A DNA stretch of 64,000 bases. Source: Candidatus Krumholzibacteriota bacterium. Lineage in GTDB: Bacteria > Krumholzibacteriota > Krumholzibacteriia > LZORAL124-64-63. Location: contig JAKLEB010000002.1 of the NCBI GenBank assembly GCA_022711765.1, forward strand, positions 248,001 to 312,000, read 5' to 3'. The position numbers were made by a program, and so were the translations under genes. This document shows positions 36,588 through 44,026 of this stretch, in pieces. The notes under the pieces are model-generated. The model did no database searches, was not told the origin of the DNA, and saw nothing but the letters and a program-made list of their open reading frames with translations. The stretch's first letter is position 1. Every line of letters begins with the position of its first letter.

Positions 36588-36841
36588 TCGTCGACGATCC
36601 CGACCACGACGGACCGCACCGGGAGGTCCGCGCCGCCGAGGACCTGCCGCGCGCCGTTCCCCTCGTCGAGCACCAGCACCGTCTCGCCCGCGCCGGCGCC
36701 CACGGCGTCGACGGCGATCACGTACCCGCCGGTCGGTTCGCCGCGCGCGTCGAGCTTGTCGAGCACGAGCAGCGTGCGACCGGTCATCGACGGGTGGTGG
36801 ATCGTCGAGACCAGCCGGCCGCACACGCGGGCGAGGATCAT
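36575..36841 (-). CDS. BMC-P shell vertex protein (EutN/CcmL family), copy 3
   Basis: 88 residues. EutN/CcmL proteins form pentamers that cap the twelve vertices of a microcompartment. The family pattern is complete: [60 protein letters not shown] and a closing VVVGIVDD. The ATG overlaps the stop of the preceding BMC-P gene (ATGA). This is the last gene of the operon and its 3' end runs 13 bases into the convergent antiporter gene. One of three divergent BMC-P paralogues here. Confidence 0.9.
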   Translation of the reverse strand: MILARVCGRLVSTIHHPSMTGRTLLVLDKLDARGEPTGGYVIAVDAVGAGAGETVLVLDEGNGARQVLGGADLPVRSVVVGIVDDHPL

Positions 36842-37143
36842 CGCTTGCCTCGCTTGCGCCGGGCGGCCGCCGTCGCGTCGAGCTGGACGTCGTCGACCAG
36901 CCCGACGACGGCGTGGTCGACCGGCACGAAGCTCGGGTCGAGCGTGAGCGCAGCCTCGCGGCTCGCCTCCCAGTAGACCGTCTCGCCGGGGCCGGCCATG
37001 CGGGTGCCGTCGGCGCCGACGAACGGTGAGCCCTCCGGCTCGCCGCCCTTGTCGAGCGGCTGGACCCAGAGCAGCGGGACACCCTCGAGACCCGGCGCCA
37101 CGACCGCCGGCACCACCCGCCCGATGACGCGACCCAGGAACAC
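36838..37143 (-). CDS. BMC-P shell vertex protein (EutN/CcmL family), divergent copy 2
   Basis: 101 residues from GTG 37143, which has GGGGAGGG upstream. The core fits EutN/CcmL (MFLGRVIGRVVPAVVAPGLEGVPLLWVQPLD; VDHAVVGLVDDVQLD). The glycine-rich central motif is replaced by GADGTRMAGPGETVYWEASREAALTLD, and a basic tail (AAARRKRGKR) follows. It is the least typical of the three BMC-P copies and may occupy special vertices or bind something else. It lies 3 bases after the BMC-T gene. Confidence 0.8.
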   Translation of the reverse strand: MFLGRVIGRVVPAVVAPGLEGVPLLWVQPLDKGGEPEGSPFVGADGTRMAGPGETVYWEASREAALTLDPSFVPVDHAVVGLVDDVQLDATAAARRKRGKR

Positions 37144-37146
37144 GGT

Positions 37147-37764
37147 CTAGCCCTCCCCGGTCTCGGCGCCGGCGGGCTGCCGCGCCCGGCAGTCGCCGAA
37201 GCGCGTGCTCTCCGCGAGCGCCTCGCGCAGCGTGTCGTCGAGCCGCGGCAGCACGGTGCCGCCGAGCCACTCGGCGCGTTCGCCGCGGCGGGCCCGGGCG
37301 AGGTCGAGCGCTTCCTGCACGTCGGTCAGCCGGCCGCTCACCACGGCGAGCGCCCGGCCGCCCAGGTCGTCGGCGAGTCGCAGCTCCACGAGGTCGACCG
37401 GCACGGCCTTGAGCGCGGCGTCGATCGCTCGCAGCAGTCCCGGCGAGGTGCCGACCTCGACCACGCCGAGCGCCTCGCCGGCCGGCGCGAGCCGCTCGCC
37501 GCCGAGCGCGCCCGCGAGCTGCGGATGCGGGTCCGGCAGGCAGACCTCGTCGATGACGGCGCCGAGGGCGCCGCCCGCGTCGAGTCCGGCCGCATGCGCC
37601 TCGGCGGTCGCCGCGACGGTGCCGCCGACCAGCACGAGGTACCGGCCCGGGTGCACGGTGCCGCAGCGCAGGAGCGCGATCGGCGCCGCCTTGAGCAGGC
37701 GGTCGGCGGCGAGGATCCCGGCCGCCGCCCCGGAGAATTCGAGCAATGCCAGCGCCTGTCGCAT
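37147..37764 (-). CDS. BMC-T tandem-domain shell protein, copy 2
   Basis: 205 residues with two BMC folds: residues about 2-80 (ALALLEFSGAAAGILAADRLLKAAP ... CGTVHPGRYLVLVGG) and about 95-175 (LGVVEVGTSPGLLRAIDAALKAVPVDLVELRL ... GGRALAVVSG). Tandem-domain BMC-T proteins form pseudohexameric trimers, often with large gated pores that could pass cofactors. The C-terminal 40 residues extend beyond the fold. ATG 37764 is used; GTG 37770 would overlap the aldehyde dehydrogenase stop as GTGA and is equally possible. Confidence 0.82.
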   Translation of the reverse strand: MRQALALLEFSGAAAGILAADRLLKAAPIALLRCGTVHPGRYLVLVGGTVAATAEAHAAGLDAGGALGAVIDEVCLPDPHPQLAGALGGERLAPAGEALGVVEVGTSPGLLRAIDAALKAVPVDLVELRLADDLGGRALAVVSGRLTDVQEALDLARARRGERAEWLGGTVLPRLDDTLREALAESTRFGDCRARQPAGAETGEG

Positions 37765-37766
37765 CG

Positions 37767-39230
37767 TCACACGATCCGGAAATGGTCGACCAACACGCAG
37801 CGGCGTTGCCGCGAGAAGCTCAAGGGCGAGGTCATGCCCTCGCCGGTCGGGCTCGCGATGGTGTAGCTCGTGAATCCCTCGCCGCCGGCGCCGAGCCCGG
37901 CGATGATCGGGCCGTTCTTGACGAAGATGCTGGTGTTGATGTCGCGCGCCATGCGGCTGAGCGCCGCGATGTCGTGCGAGTGCATGCTCGCCGAGTGACC
38001 GAACCCGTGCTCGGCCTCCTTCGCGAGGTTGATCGCGCGCGCGACGTGGGAGACGCGGACGACCGGCAGCACGGGCATCAGCTGCTCGGTCCACACCAGC
38101 GGGTGGTCCTCCGGAACCTCCGCCGCGATCAGCCGGACCTCGGGGGCGACCTTGACGCTGATCAAACCCAGCAGGACGTCCGCATTCCTGCCGACGCACT
38201 CCTTGTTGATGACCGCGTGGGCGCGCGGACCGCGCGTCTCCTTGAAGATGTGCGTCTCGAGCCGCCGCAGCTCGGTCGGGCCGGCGATGTAGGCGCCCGC
38301 CGCGCGCAGCGACTCCAGGAAGCGGTCGGCGGCCGCGGCCGTGACGAAGACCTCCTTCTCGTCCACGCAGATGACGTTGTTGTCGAAGCTCGCGCCGAGC
38401 AGCACGTCGCGGCCGGCCTTCGCGAGGTCGGCCGTCTCGTCGACGACCACCGGCGGATTGCCGGGGCCGGCGCACACCGCCCGCTTGCCCGACGTCATCG
38501 CGGCCTGGACGACGCCCGGACCGCCGGTCACGACGAGCAGGTTGATCCCGGCGTGGCGCATCAGCGCCGTCGCGGACTCGATCGTCGGCTCGGCGACCGC
38601 GACGACGAGGTTGGGTGGTCCGCCGGCCGCGATCGCGGCCGCGTCGAGGTGGCGCACCGTCGAGAGCGAGCAGCGGCGGGCGCCGGGATGCGCGTTGAAC
38701 ACCACGGCGTTGCCTGCGGCGACCATCCCGATCGCGTTGCAGATGATCGTGCTGGTGGGATTGGTGGTCGGGGTGATCGCGCCGATCACGCCGAAGGGGG
38801 CCCACTCCGTGAGCGACAGTCCGTCGTCACCCGAAGTGGCGACCGGCCGCAACGCCTCCGTGCCCGGCGTCTTGTCCGTGACGAGCCGGTTCTTCGCGAC
38901 CTTGTCCTCATAGCGCCCGAGGCCCGTCTCCTGCCAGGCCTCGCGCGCCAGGTCGGCCCCCTTGGCGCGCATCGCCTCGCGGTACGCGGCGATGATCTCG
39001 CCCCGTTTCTGCAACGAGAGTTCCTGCAGTTCCTGGAACGCCTTGCGCGCCGCCGCGATGCACGCGTCGACGGTGGCGAAGACGCCGCCGCCGGCACTGG
39101 TCGCGGCGGCGCCGGATGCGGCGGCGCCGGACGCCGCGACGGCCGGCGGCGCGACCGCCGCGCGCCGGCTCAACCGCCCCGCCAGCTCGCGCGCGATCCG
39201 GTCGACCTCCTGGTCCGACAGCCGGTTCAT
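37767..39230 (-). CDS. Microcompartment CoA-acylating aldehyde dehydrogenase (PduP/EutE-like)
   Basis: 487 residues. It converts an aldehyde plus CoA and NAD+ to acyl-CoA, most likely acetaldehyde from the aldolase to acetyl-CoA. Family features are [30 protein letters not shown], the active-site stretch [15 protein letters not shown] with the catalytic Cys, and [17 protein letters not shown] at the end. The first 20 residues (motif LSDxxxxRIxxxLxGxL, residues 4-20) form an amphipathic helix separated from the catalytic body by an Ala/Pro/Gly-rich linker, the usual layout of an encapsulation peptide. The start at 39230 overlaps the BMC-P stop (ATGA). Confidence 0.92.
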   Translation of the reverse strand: MNRLSDQEVDRIARELAGRLSRRAAVAPPAVAASGAAASGAAATSAGGGVFATVDACIAAARKAFQELQELSLQKRGEIIAAYREAMRAKGADLAREAWQETGLGRYEDKVAKNRLVTDKTPGTEALRPVATSGDDGLSLTEWAPFGVIGAITPTTNPTSTIICNAIGMVAAGNAVVFNAHPGARRCSLSTVRHLDAAAIAAGGPPNLVVAVAEPTIESATALMRHAGINLLVVTGGPGVVQAAMTSGKRAVCAGPGNPPVVVDETADLAKAGRDVLLGASFDNNVICVDEKEVFVTAAAADRFLESLRAAGAYIAGPTELRRLETHIFKETRGPRAHAVINKECVGRNADVLLGLISVKVAPEVRLIAAEVPEDHPLVWTEQLMPVLPVVRVSHVARAINLAKEAEHGFGHSASMHSHDIAALSRMARDINTSIFVKNGPIIAGLGAGGEGFTSYTIASPTGEGMTSPLSFSRQRRCVLVDHFRIV

Positions 39231-39526
39231 TCCGTGTCACCCTTGCGGTAGCGGACCTCGCCCTCGACGTCCCAGCTGTCGACGATCGCCATCACGACGG
39301 CGTCGACCGGCTTGCAGTCGGTGAGCCGCGTCTGGCGCGCCGACGAACCCGAGGCGTACAGCACGAACTCGCCCTCGCCGGCGCCGACCGCATCGACGGC
39401 GATCACGCTGCCGCCCCCGAGCTTGCCGTCCGGGCCGGCGATCCCCAGGACGAGCAGCTTGAGCCCCTCGAGGCTCTCCTCCTTGCGGGTCGCGACCACG
39501 CTGCCGAGGACCTTCGCGAGGTTCAT
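39227..39526 (-). CDS. BMC-P shell vertex protein (EutN/CcmL family), copy 1
   Basis: 99 residues. The EutN/CcmL pattern is clear: [54 protein letters not shown] and [14 protein letters not shown]. The C-terminus carries a short charged extension ([12 protein letters not shown]). It overlaps its neighbours at both ends by ATGA, lying between BMC-H and the aldehyde dehydrogenase. Confidence 0.92.
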   Translation of the reverse strand: MNLAKVLGSVVATRKEESLEGLKLLVLGIAGPDGKLGGGSVIAVDAVGAGEGEFVLYASGSSARQTRLTDCKPVDAVVMAIVDSWDVEGEVRYRKGDTE

Positions 39527-39819
39527 GAGCCCTTCGCCTCGCCCTGGCGGCCGAGCGGGATCACCGCGTCGACGTTCGCGTGGGGGCGCGCGATCACGTG
39601 GACCGCCACGACCTCGCCCACGCGGGAGGCGGCGTTGTGGCCGGCCTCGCAGGCCGCCTTCACCGCGGCCACGTCGCCGCGCACGATCGCCGTCGTGTAG
39701 CCGCCGCCGGTCTTCTCGTAGCCGACGAGGTCGACCCGGGCCGCCTTGACCATCGCGTCGGCCGCCTCGACGGTGGCCGCGAAGCACCTGCACTCGATCA
39801 TTCCCAGCGCGTCTGCCAT
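39523..39819 (-). CDS. BMC-H hexameric shell protein
   Basis: 98 residues, the standard single-domain BMC-H length. It makes the hexamers that tile the shell facets. [29 protein letters not shown] starts the fold. The pore segment is KTGGGYTT, the usual site for the narrow central pore, followed by [16 protein letters not shown]. It has the best ribosome binding site of the operon (AGGAGG 7 bases before ATG 39819), consistent with the main shell protein being made in excess. Confidence 0.95.
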   Translation of the reverse strand: MADALGMIECRCFAATVEAADAMVKAARVDLVGYEKTGGGYTTAIVRGDVAAVKAACEAGHNAASRVGEVVAVHVIARPHANVDAVIPLGRQGEAKGS

Positions 39820-39835
39820 TGCGTTCCTCCTGCGT

Positions 39836-40462
39836 TCAACGATGGACTGTCCGACCCGTCAATGTCGCCAGCGCCGCGACCGCCGCCGGCCGCGCCACCT
39901 CGACGTCGCGCTCCTCGCCGCCGATGTAGACGCGCCCGAAGGCGCCGAACGCGCGCACCTCGAGGATGTTGATGTGAGCGGCCTTCTCGGCCTCGTTCGC
40001 GGCGAGCGCCGCGTACGCGGCGGGTTCGCACTCCAGCACGAAGAGGGTCTGCCCGGCCAGGATCAGGTTGCCGTGCCGCATGCGGTTGATCAGCATGCAC
40101 TGGTGGTCGTCGAGGTGGCGCACGACCTGGTCCGAGATGATGCGCGGCTGGAGGCGCTGGTTCTCCGCCAGCTCGAGCGCCGCCAGGATCGCCGCGCCGG
40201 CCTGGCGGACGTCGGCCTGACTGTCCGCATGGACCTCGAGCATGCCGAAGTTGCGCTCGACGATCTGCATGCCGGGCGTCACGCTGGTCGACTTCAAGGC
40301 GATGTCGGTCACGCGGTTGATCTCGATGCCCGGCGCGATCTCCACGAACAGGCTCGCCTGGCCGACCTTGGGCAGGAAACCCTGCGCCACCGTCGCCTGG
40401 AACGACGCGAACTGGGGCTGCAGGCTGTCGATCACGCAGTAGGCTCGCAGGTCGACCATCAT
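39836..40462 (-). CDS. BMC-T tandem-domain shell protein, copy 1
   Basis: 208 residues. It starts [21 protein letters not shown] and contains two BMC-like halves, about 1-105 ([30 protein letters not shown] ... FGMLEVH) and about 110-207 ([58 protein letters not shown]). The family is typical of sugar-phosphate-type microcompartments and quite different from the other BMC-T in this operon. The ATGATG start overlaps the stop of the RpiB-DeoC gene, with AAGGAG upstream. Confidence 0.85.
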   Translation of the reverse strand: MMVDLRAYCVIDSLQPQFASFQATVAQGFLPKVGQASLFVEIAPGIEINRVTDIALKSTSVTPGMQIVERNFGMLEVHADSQADVRQAGAAILAALELAENQRLQPRIISDQVVRHLDDHQCMLINRMRHGNLILAGQTLFVLECEPAAYAALAANEAEKAAHINILEVRAFGAFGRVYIGGEERDVEVARPAAVAALATLTGRTVHR

Positions 40463-41730
40463 CGCGCTCCTTGGGTGGCGAGCGATCGCCGGGCCTCCTG
40501 CACGACCGCCACGCTGGCGCTCAAGCCCAGGCGCGTGGCGCCGGCCGCGATCAGGCGCCGGGCATCGTCGAGGGTCCGGATGCCGCCGGACGCCTTGACC
40601 TCGAGCCCCGCCGGCCGCACCACCGAGGCCATCAACGCCACGTCCGCGGCCGTCGCGCCGCTCGCGGCGAAGCCGGTCGAGGTCTTGACGAAGTCGGCGC
40701 GGGCGCGCCGCGCCAGCTCGCAGGCGCGCACCTTCTCGTCGTCGGTCAACAGCGCGGTCTCGATGATGACTTTGCACACCGCGCCGCCGTCGCGGCAGGC
40801 CTCGGCGACCGCGCGGATGTCCTTCAGGACGTAAGCGTCGTCGCCGCTCTTGAGGCGGCCGACGTTGATGACCATGTCGATCTCCTGCGCCCCGTCTCGG
40901 ATCGCGCGGCGCGCTTCCAGGCCCTTGACCTCCGGCATGGAGGCGCCCAGGGGGAACCCCACGACCGAGCAGGTCAGGACGGGAGATCCCCGCAGGCCGG
41001 CGGCCACGCGCGGGACCCAGCAGGGGTTCACGCAGACCGCGCGGAACCCGTGTTCCCGCGCTTCGGCGATGACCTTGTCGACCATCGCCGCGGTGGCGTC
41101 CGGCTTGAGGATCGTGTGGTCGATGAAACCGGCCAGGTCGGCGGGGACGCCGCCCGCGCCGGCCGCGGCGATTCCGGCGGGCGCCGCGCCGCGCGCATCC
41201 TCGGCGAGCAGGCCCTCGAGGCGCTCGACGATCCGCGAGAGGTCGGCGTCCGAGAGCCCGACCACCGGCGCACCGGCGGCCGCTCTCGCGCTGCCGGCGG
41301 GGCCGGCGTCGATCATGGCGACCCGTCTGCGGTGGCGCGCCTCGGTGCACTCGGCCGCGAGGAACACGTCGACGATCTGGACCGCGAGGGCGGTGCCGAT
41401 CAGGCCGGCGCCGAGGGTCAAGAGGTTCGCGTCGTTGTGCTCGCGAGCGTTGCGGGCCGTCGAGAGGTCGTAGGCCATCGCGGCGCGCACGCCGGGGGCC
41501 CGGTTGGCGACCATCGAGGACCCGATGCCGGCGCCGTCGATCATGATCCCCCGCTGGACCTCGCCGGCGGCCACGGCGTCGGCGACCTTCCGGGCGAACA
41601 CCGGGTAGTCCACCGCCTGGGTCGAGCCGGTGCCGACGTCGCGCACCTCGTGGCCCTGGCTTCGCAGGTGCTCGGCCAGACGCTGCTTCAGCTCGAATCC
41701 GCCGTGGTCGGCGCCGATCGCGATCCTCAT
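40459..41730 (-). CDS. RpiB-DeoC fusion: sugar-phosphate isomerase plus deoxyribose-phosphate aldolase
   Basis: 423 residues. Residues 1-137 are RpiB/LacAB-type isomerase (GADHGGFELKQRL, HNDANLLTLGAG); the position of the usual catalytic Cys is Asp65 (MIDGAGIGSSMVANRAPG). Residues about 195-420 are class I deoxyribose-phosphate aldolase: DHTILKPDAT, EIDMVINVGRLKSGD (Asp285), FVKTSTGF with Schiff-base Lys349 and EVKASGGIR with Lys379. Between them an Ala/Gly-rich linker holds LSDxxxxRIxxxLxGxL (159-175), matching the aldehyde dehydrogenase N-terminus and probably an encapsulation helix. Predicted reaction: 2-deoxyribose-5-phosphate to glyceraldehyde-3-phosphate and acetaldehyde. Start ATG 41730 has GAGGTGAAGG, which lies within operator site 4. 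Confidence 0.92.
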   Translation of the reverse strand: MRIAIGADHGGFELKQRLAEHLRSQGHEVRDVGTGSTQAVDYPVFARKVADAVAAGEVQRGIMIDGAGIGSSMVANRAPGVRAAMAYDLSTARNAREHNDANLLTLGAGLIGTALAVQIVDVFLAAECTEARHRRRVAMIDAGPAGSARAAAGAPVVGLSDADLSRIVERLEGLLAEDARGAAPAGIAAAGAGGVPADLAGFIDHTILKPDATAAMVDKVIAEAREHGFRAVCVNPCWVPRVAAGLRGSPVLTCSVVGFPLGASMPEVKGLEARRAIRDGAQEIDMVINVGRLKSGDDAYVLKDIRAVAEACRDGGAVCKVIIETALLTDDEKVRACELARRARADFVKTSTGFAASGATAADVALMASVVRPAGLEVKASGGIRTLDDARRLIAAGATRLGLSASVAVVQEARRSLATQGAR

Positions 41731-41747
41731 CCTTCACCTCGCGAAGT
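41731..41747. promoter_or_regulatory. Operator site 4 (17-bp inverted repeat) before the RpiB-DeoC gene
   Basis: CCTTCACCTCGCGAAGT: half-sites CTTCA and GAAG(T) with the same spacing as sites 1-3. It occupies the 31-base gap between regulator and fusion gene and covers the ribosome binding site of the latter. A binding site for the regulator at 41762-42118 is inferred. Confidence 0.5.
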
Positions 41748-41761
41748 GCCGCGGCCGCGGC

Positions 41762-42118
41762 TCACCAGACCCGTGAGGGGTCGGCTGACCGCCGTCCCTC
41801 GGATTCGCCGGCCGCCCGCGCGGCCGCGAACGGACCCTCCGCCGCCTCGCGCAGCCGGCGAACGTACTCCAGGAAGCCCAGCCGGCCCCGCTCGGTCAAT
41901 TCGAACCGGGTGACCGGGCGACCGCCCTGCTGGACACGCTCGCGGGCCAGGTACCCCACCTCGATCAGCTTGCGCGTCTGGACGTGAAGGTTGCCGTCCG
42001 CGAGCCCCGTTTCCTCTCGCAGCACGGTGAACGTCAGGCGGTGACCTCGGGCCAGGGTCGCCACGATCGCCAGGCGCGCGGGGGCTGCGAGGGTCTCGTC
42101 CAGGTCAGTTACCTTCAT
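41762..42118 (-). CDS. Winged-helix transcriptional regulator (PF13601/MarR-ArsR-like) of the microcompartment operon
   Basis: 118 residues. The pattern LDETLAAPARLAIVATLARG, FTVLREETGLADGNLHVQTRKLIEVGYLARER and RPVTRFELTERGRLGFLEYVRRL matches the small winged-helix family that binds DNA as a dimer (LDGNLS-type recognition helix). It has no recognisable ligand domain. It is the first gene of the microcompartment operon, 31 bases ahead of the fusion enzyme. I chose ATG 42118; an ATG at 42202 would lie upstream of the expected transcription start. Four matching inverted repeats surround it, one over its own start codon, so self-repression is likely. Confidence 0.82.
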   Translation of the reverse strand: MKVTDLDETLAAPARLAIVATLARGHRLTFTVLREETGLADGNLHVQTRKLIEVGYLARERVQQGGRPVTRFELTERGRLGFLEYVRRLREAAEGPFAAARAAGESEGRRSADPSRVW

Positions 42119-42128
42119 GGTGCGAAGT
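42112..42128. promoter_or_regulatory. Operator site 3 over the regulator start codon
   Basis: CCTTCATGGTGCGAAGT, a 17-bp imperfect palindrome with CTTCA and GAAGT halves. It includes the regulator start codon (complement of CAT 42116-42118), a position suited to roadblock-type autorepression. Confidence 0.5.
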
Positions 42129-42182
42129 AGGTTTAGCCTCGGTGTTCGTGATTGTGCGAGTGAACCGTCCACTGGGACTTTG

Positions 42183-42199
42183 ACTTCATGGTGTGAAGT
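42183..42199. promoter_or_regulatory. Operator site 1 overlapping the operon -10
   Basis: ACTTCATGGTGTGAAGT; extended to 42181-42201 it is a perfect TGACTTCA-N5-TGAAGTCA palindrome, the best of the four sites. It overlaps the proposed -10 at 42198-42203 and the expected start of transcription, where a bound dimer would exclude RNA polymerase. Confidence 0.6.
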
Positions 42200-42227
42200 C
42201 ATAACGCGGAGTCCTCGTTCGCGTCAA
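42198..42227 (-). promoter_or_regulatory. Promoter of the regulator/microcompartment operon
   Basis: On the minus strand: TTGACG (42227-42222), 18-base spacer, TATGAC (42203-42198). Start of transcription is expected near 42190, about 70 bases before ATG 42118. The -10 lies under operator site 1. Confidence 0.5.
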
Positions 42228-42291
42228 GCAGTATTTCGGTTCCTGCCGGCCATACCTGCCAGGATGGCCGGACCCAACGCCTCCGGGCGGA

Positions 42292-42308
42292 ACTTCACGC
42301 CGCGAAGT
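42292..42308. promoter_or_regulatory. Operator site 2, upstream
   Basis: ACTTCACGCCGCGAAGT. Its centre is 109 bp from the centre of site 1, close to a whole number of helical turns, which would suit looping or cooperative binding. It lies 86 bp upstream of the plus-strand -35. Confidence 0.5.
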
Positions 42309-42393
42309 ACGACTCGATCGGCTCTGGTCTTACGAACGCTCGAACGGCGCGGTGTGCCGGATTCTCCTGCGCCGCGGCGGGATCGTGAGGCTA

Positions 42394-42422
42394 TTGACAA
42401 CATCATTCATAAAAGTTAAAAT
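42394..42422 (+). promoter_or_regulatory. Near-consensus sigma-70 promoter for the secreted protein gene at 42502
   Basis: TTGACA (42394-42399), 17-base spacer, TAAAAT (42417-42422). It matches consensus at all six -35 and five of six -10 bases and is the strongest promoter seen in the window. The leader would be about 70 bases long. Confidence 0.7.
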
Positions 42423-42501
42423 GGATTGATTCTATCGTCTTTCAACCGCGAGAATGCCGAGATCAGGATCGGGATCGCATCGCCCAACCGGAGGATCGCC
42501 C

Positions 42502-44013
42502 ATGACCAAGTGCTTCTCAGCCACGCCGCGGCGGCCGGGAGTCGCCGCCACGGCGGCCTTGCTCGCCATCACCAGCGTGCTCGCTGCCGTCGCGGGCGCC
42601 TCGCCTGATCCGGCCGCGATGGAACCGGGCGGTCCGGTGGTGAGCCTCCGCGACGGCGGTGGCGGAGCGACTCCGCCGGTCGTCGTCGGCACGGGCTTCA
42701 CCTACCAGGGTCAGCTCAAGGACGGCGGCAGCCCCGCCAACGGTGTCTATGATCTCCAGTTCCAGCTCTACGACGCCGCGGACGCCGGGACGCAGATCGG
42801 CGTCACGGTGACAGTCGACGACATCGCCGTCGCCGACGGCCGGTTCACCATCGAGCTGGACTTCGGGGCGGGCGCGTTCGGAGGCGGCGCGCGGTGGCTG
42901 GCGATCAGCGTCAAGCCCGGAGCCAGCGGAGCGTTCACGGCTTTGACGCCGAGACAGAAGCTGACCGGAGCGCCGTATGCGCTCACGCTGCCCAACGTCT
43001 ACACGGACGAATCGATCGACTTCGTCGGGGTCGGACGCGATTTCCGGATCTCCGGCAACGAGGTCTTCGGCATCCGCCATAACGGCCTCCCCAACCAGTA
43101 CGGCGGCATGTACGTGGAGACGTCCGACCCGGACGGCTGGCCCTTCTACGGCTACGCCACGAACGGCTCATTCCGGGCCTGGACCTATCTCCACGCCGCC
43201 GATCCCGCGATCCCGGAACCAGAGAGCTGGCAGCTCTATCTCAGCGGCGTCCGCCTGAAGGTTCCGGCGACCGGAGGACTGCGGATCGGCCCGGCGTCCG
43301 ATTACAGCCTGGTGATCGAGAACACCACGGGCGCCGACGGTATCCGGATCCTGGACACTGGCGACGACGCGATCCAGATCGGCAGTCCCCCTGATGTCTC
43401 CAACTACGGCGTCTACATCCCGAGTCCCGGCGTGTCCACGTATGGTCTGTGGCCGAACACCGCCAGCGCGACCGGCGAGTGGGCGCTGTATACCGTAGAC
43501 AACATCCAGGCTGGCAACGTCTTCGCGGCGGCGCAGACGATCGTCGCCAGGGTGAACGGGCCCGACGCCCTGCAAGCCGGCGACGTCGTGGCGGCGGCCG
43601 GGGTCGGCGATCCCGTGCCGGGCAGCACCGAACGCCTGGCTCTCGTCCGGCTCGCCGGGCCCGACGCTCCCGGCATCGTCGGCGTCGTACACAGCCGCAT
43701 GGTCTGGGAGATCGCTCCGGGCAAGGAGGCCGAGGGCGAGCGGTCGTTGCAGGGCGTCGAGGGCGCGGCGCGCGACGGCGACTACGTCGCCCTCGTGGTC
43801 CTGGGAGTGGCGGACGTCAGGGTCGAGCGGGGCCAGGTCGTCGCGCGGGGGGCGCGGGTCACCGCTGCCGACACGGGCGGCCGGGTCCGGGCGCTGCGGA
43901 CCGAGAGTCTCAATGGCATGCCGGTCGCCGAGGGCGCGCAGGTCGTGGGCATCGCGCTCGAGGCGGCGGCTTCCGGTGCGGACACCGTGCCGGTCTTCGT
44001 GACCCTGAAATGA
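42502..44013 (+). CDS. Secreted protein of unknown function
   Basis: 503 residues from ATG 42502, which has GGAGG 7 bases upstream; ATG 42454 is in frame but has no such site. It has a signal peptide (TAALLAITSVLAAVAGASP). Residues about 60-160 form a beta-rich module seen in many secreted proteins of uncultured bacteria and Planctomycetes (FTYQGQLKDGGSPANGVYDLQFQLYD ... LTPRQKLTGAPYAL). The C-terminal 160 residues (NGPDALQAGDVVAAAG ... VVLGVADVRVERGQVVARGARVTAAD) are a second unrecognised module. It is probably co-transcribed with the next gene, 13 bases downstream, and is divergent from the microcompartment operon. Confidence 0.7.
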   Translation: MTKCFSATPRRPGVAATAALLAITSVLAAVAGASPDPAAMEPGGPVVSLRDGGGGATPPVVVGTGFTYQGQLKDGGSPANGVYDLQFQLYDAADAGTQIGVTVTVDDIAVADGRFTIELDFGAGAFGGGARWLAISVKPGASGAFTALTPRQKLTGAPYALTLPNVYTDESIDFVGVGRDFRISGNEVFGIRHNGLPNQYGGMYVETSDPDGWPFYGYATNGSFRAWTYLHAADPAIPEPESWQLYLSGVRLKVPATGGLRIGPASDYSLVIENTTGADGIRILDTGDDAIQIGSPPDVSNYGVYIPSPGVSTYGLWPNTASATGEWALYTVDNIQAGNVFAAAQTIVARVNGPDALQAGDVVAAAGVGDPVPGSTERLALVRLAGPDAPGIVGVVHSRMVWEIAPGKEAEGERSLQGVEGAARDGDYVALVVLGVADVRVERGQVVARGARVTAADTGGRVRALRTESLNGMPVAEGAQVVGIALEAAASGADTVPVFVTLK

Positions 44014-44026
44014 CAGAGGTGGTGGG

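Larger units (their letters stand above)
42119..42501. other. 383-bp regulatory intergenic region of the microcompartment operon
   Basis: There is no gene here. It holds operator sites 1 and 2, most of site 3, a minus-strand promoter for the regulator/microcompartment operon and a plus-strand near-consensus promoter for the secreted protein at 42502. The stretch 42390-42430 is distinctly AT-rich. Confidence 0.6.

Noticed and set aside
42119..42202. Longer regulator starting at ATG 42202
   Set aside because: It would start upstream of the expected transcription start and within operator site 1; the family alignment begins near MKVTDLDETL at 42118.
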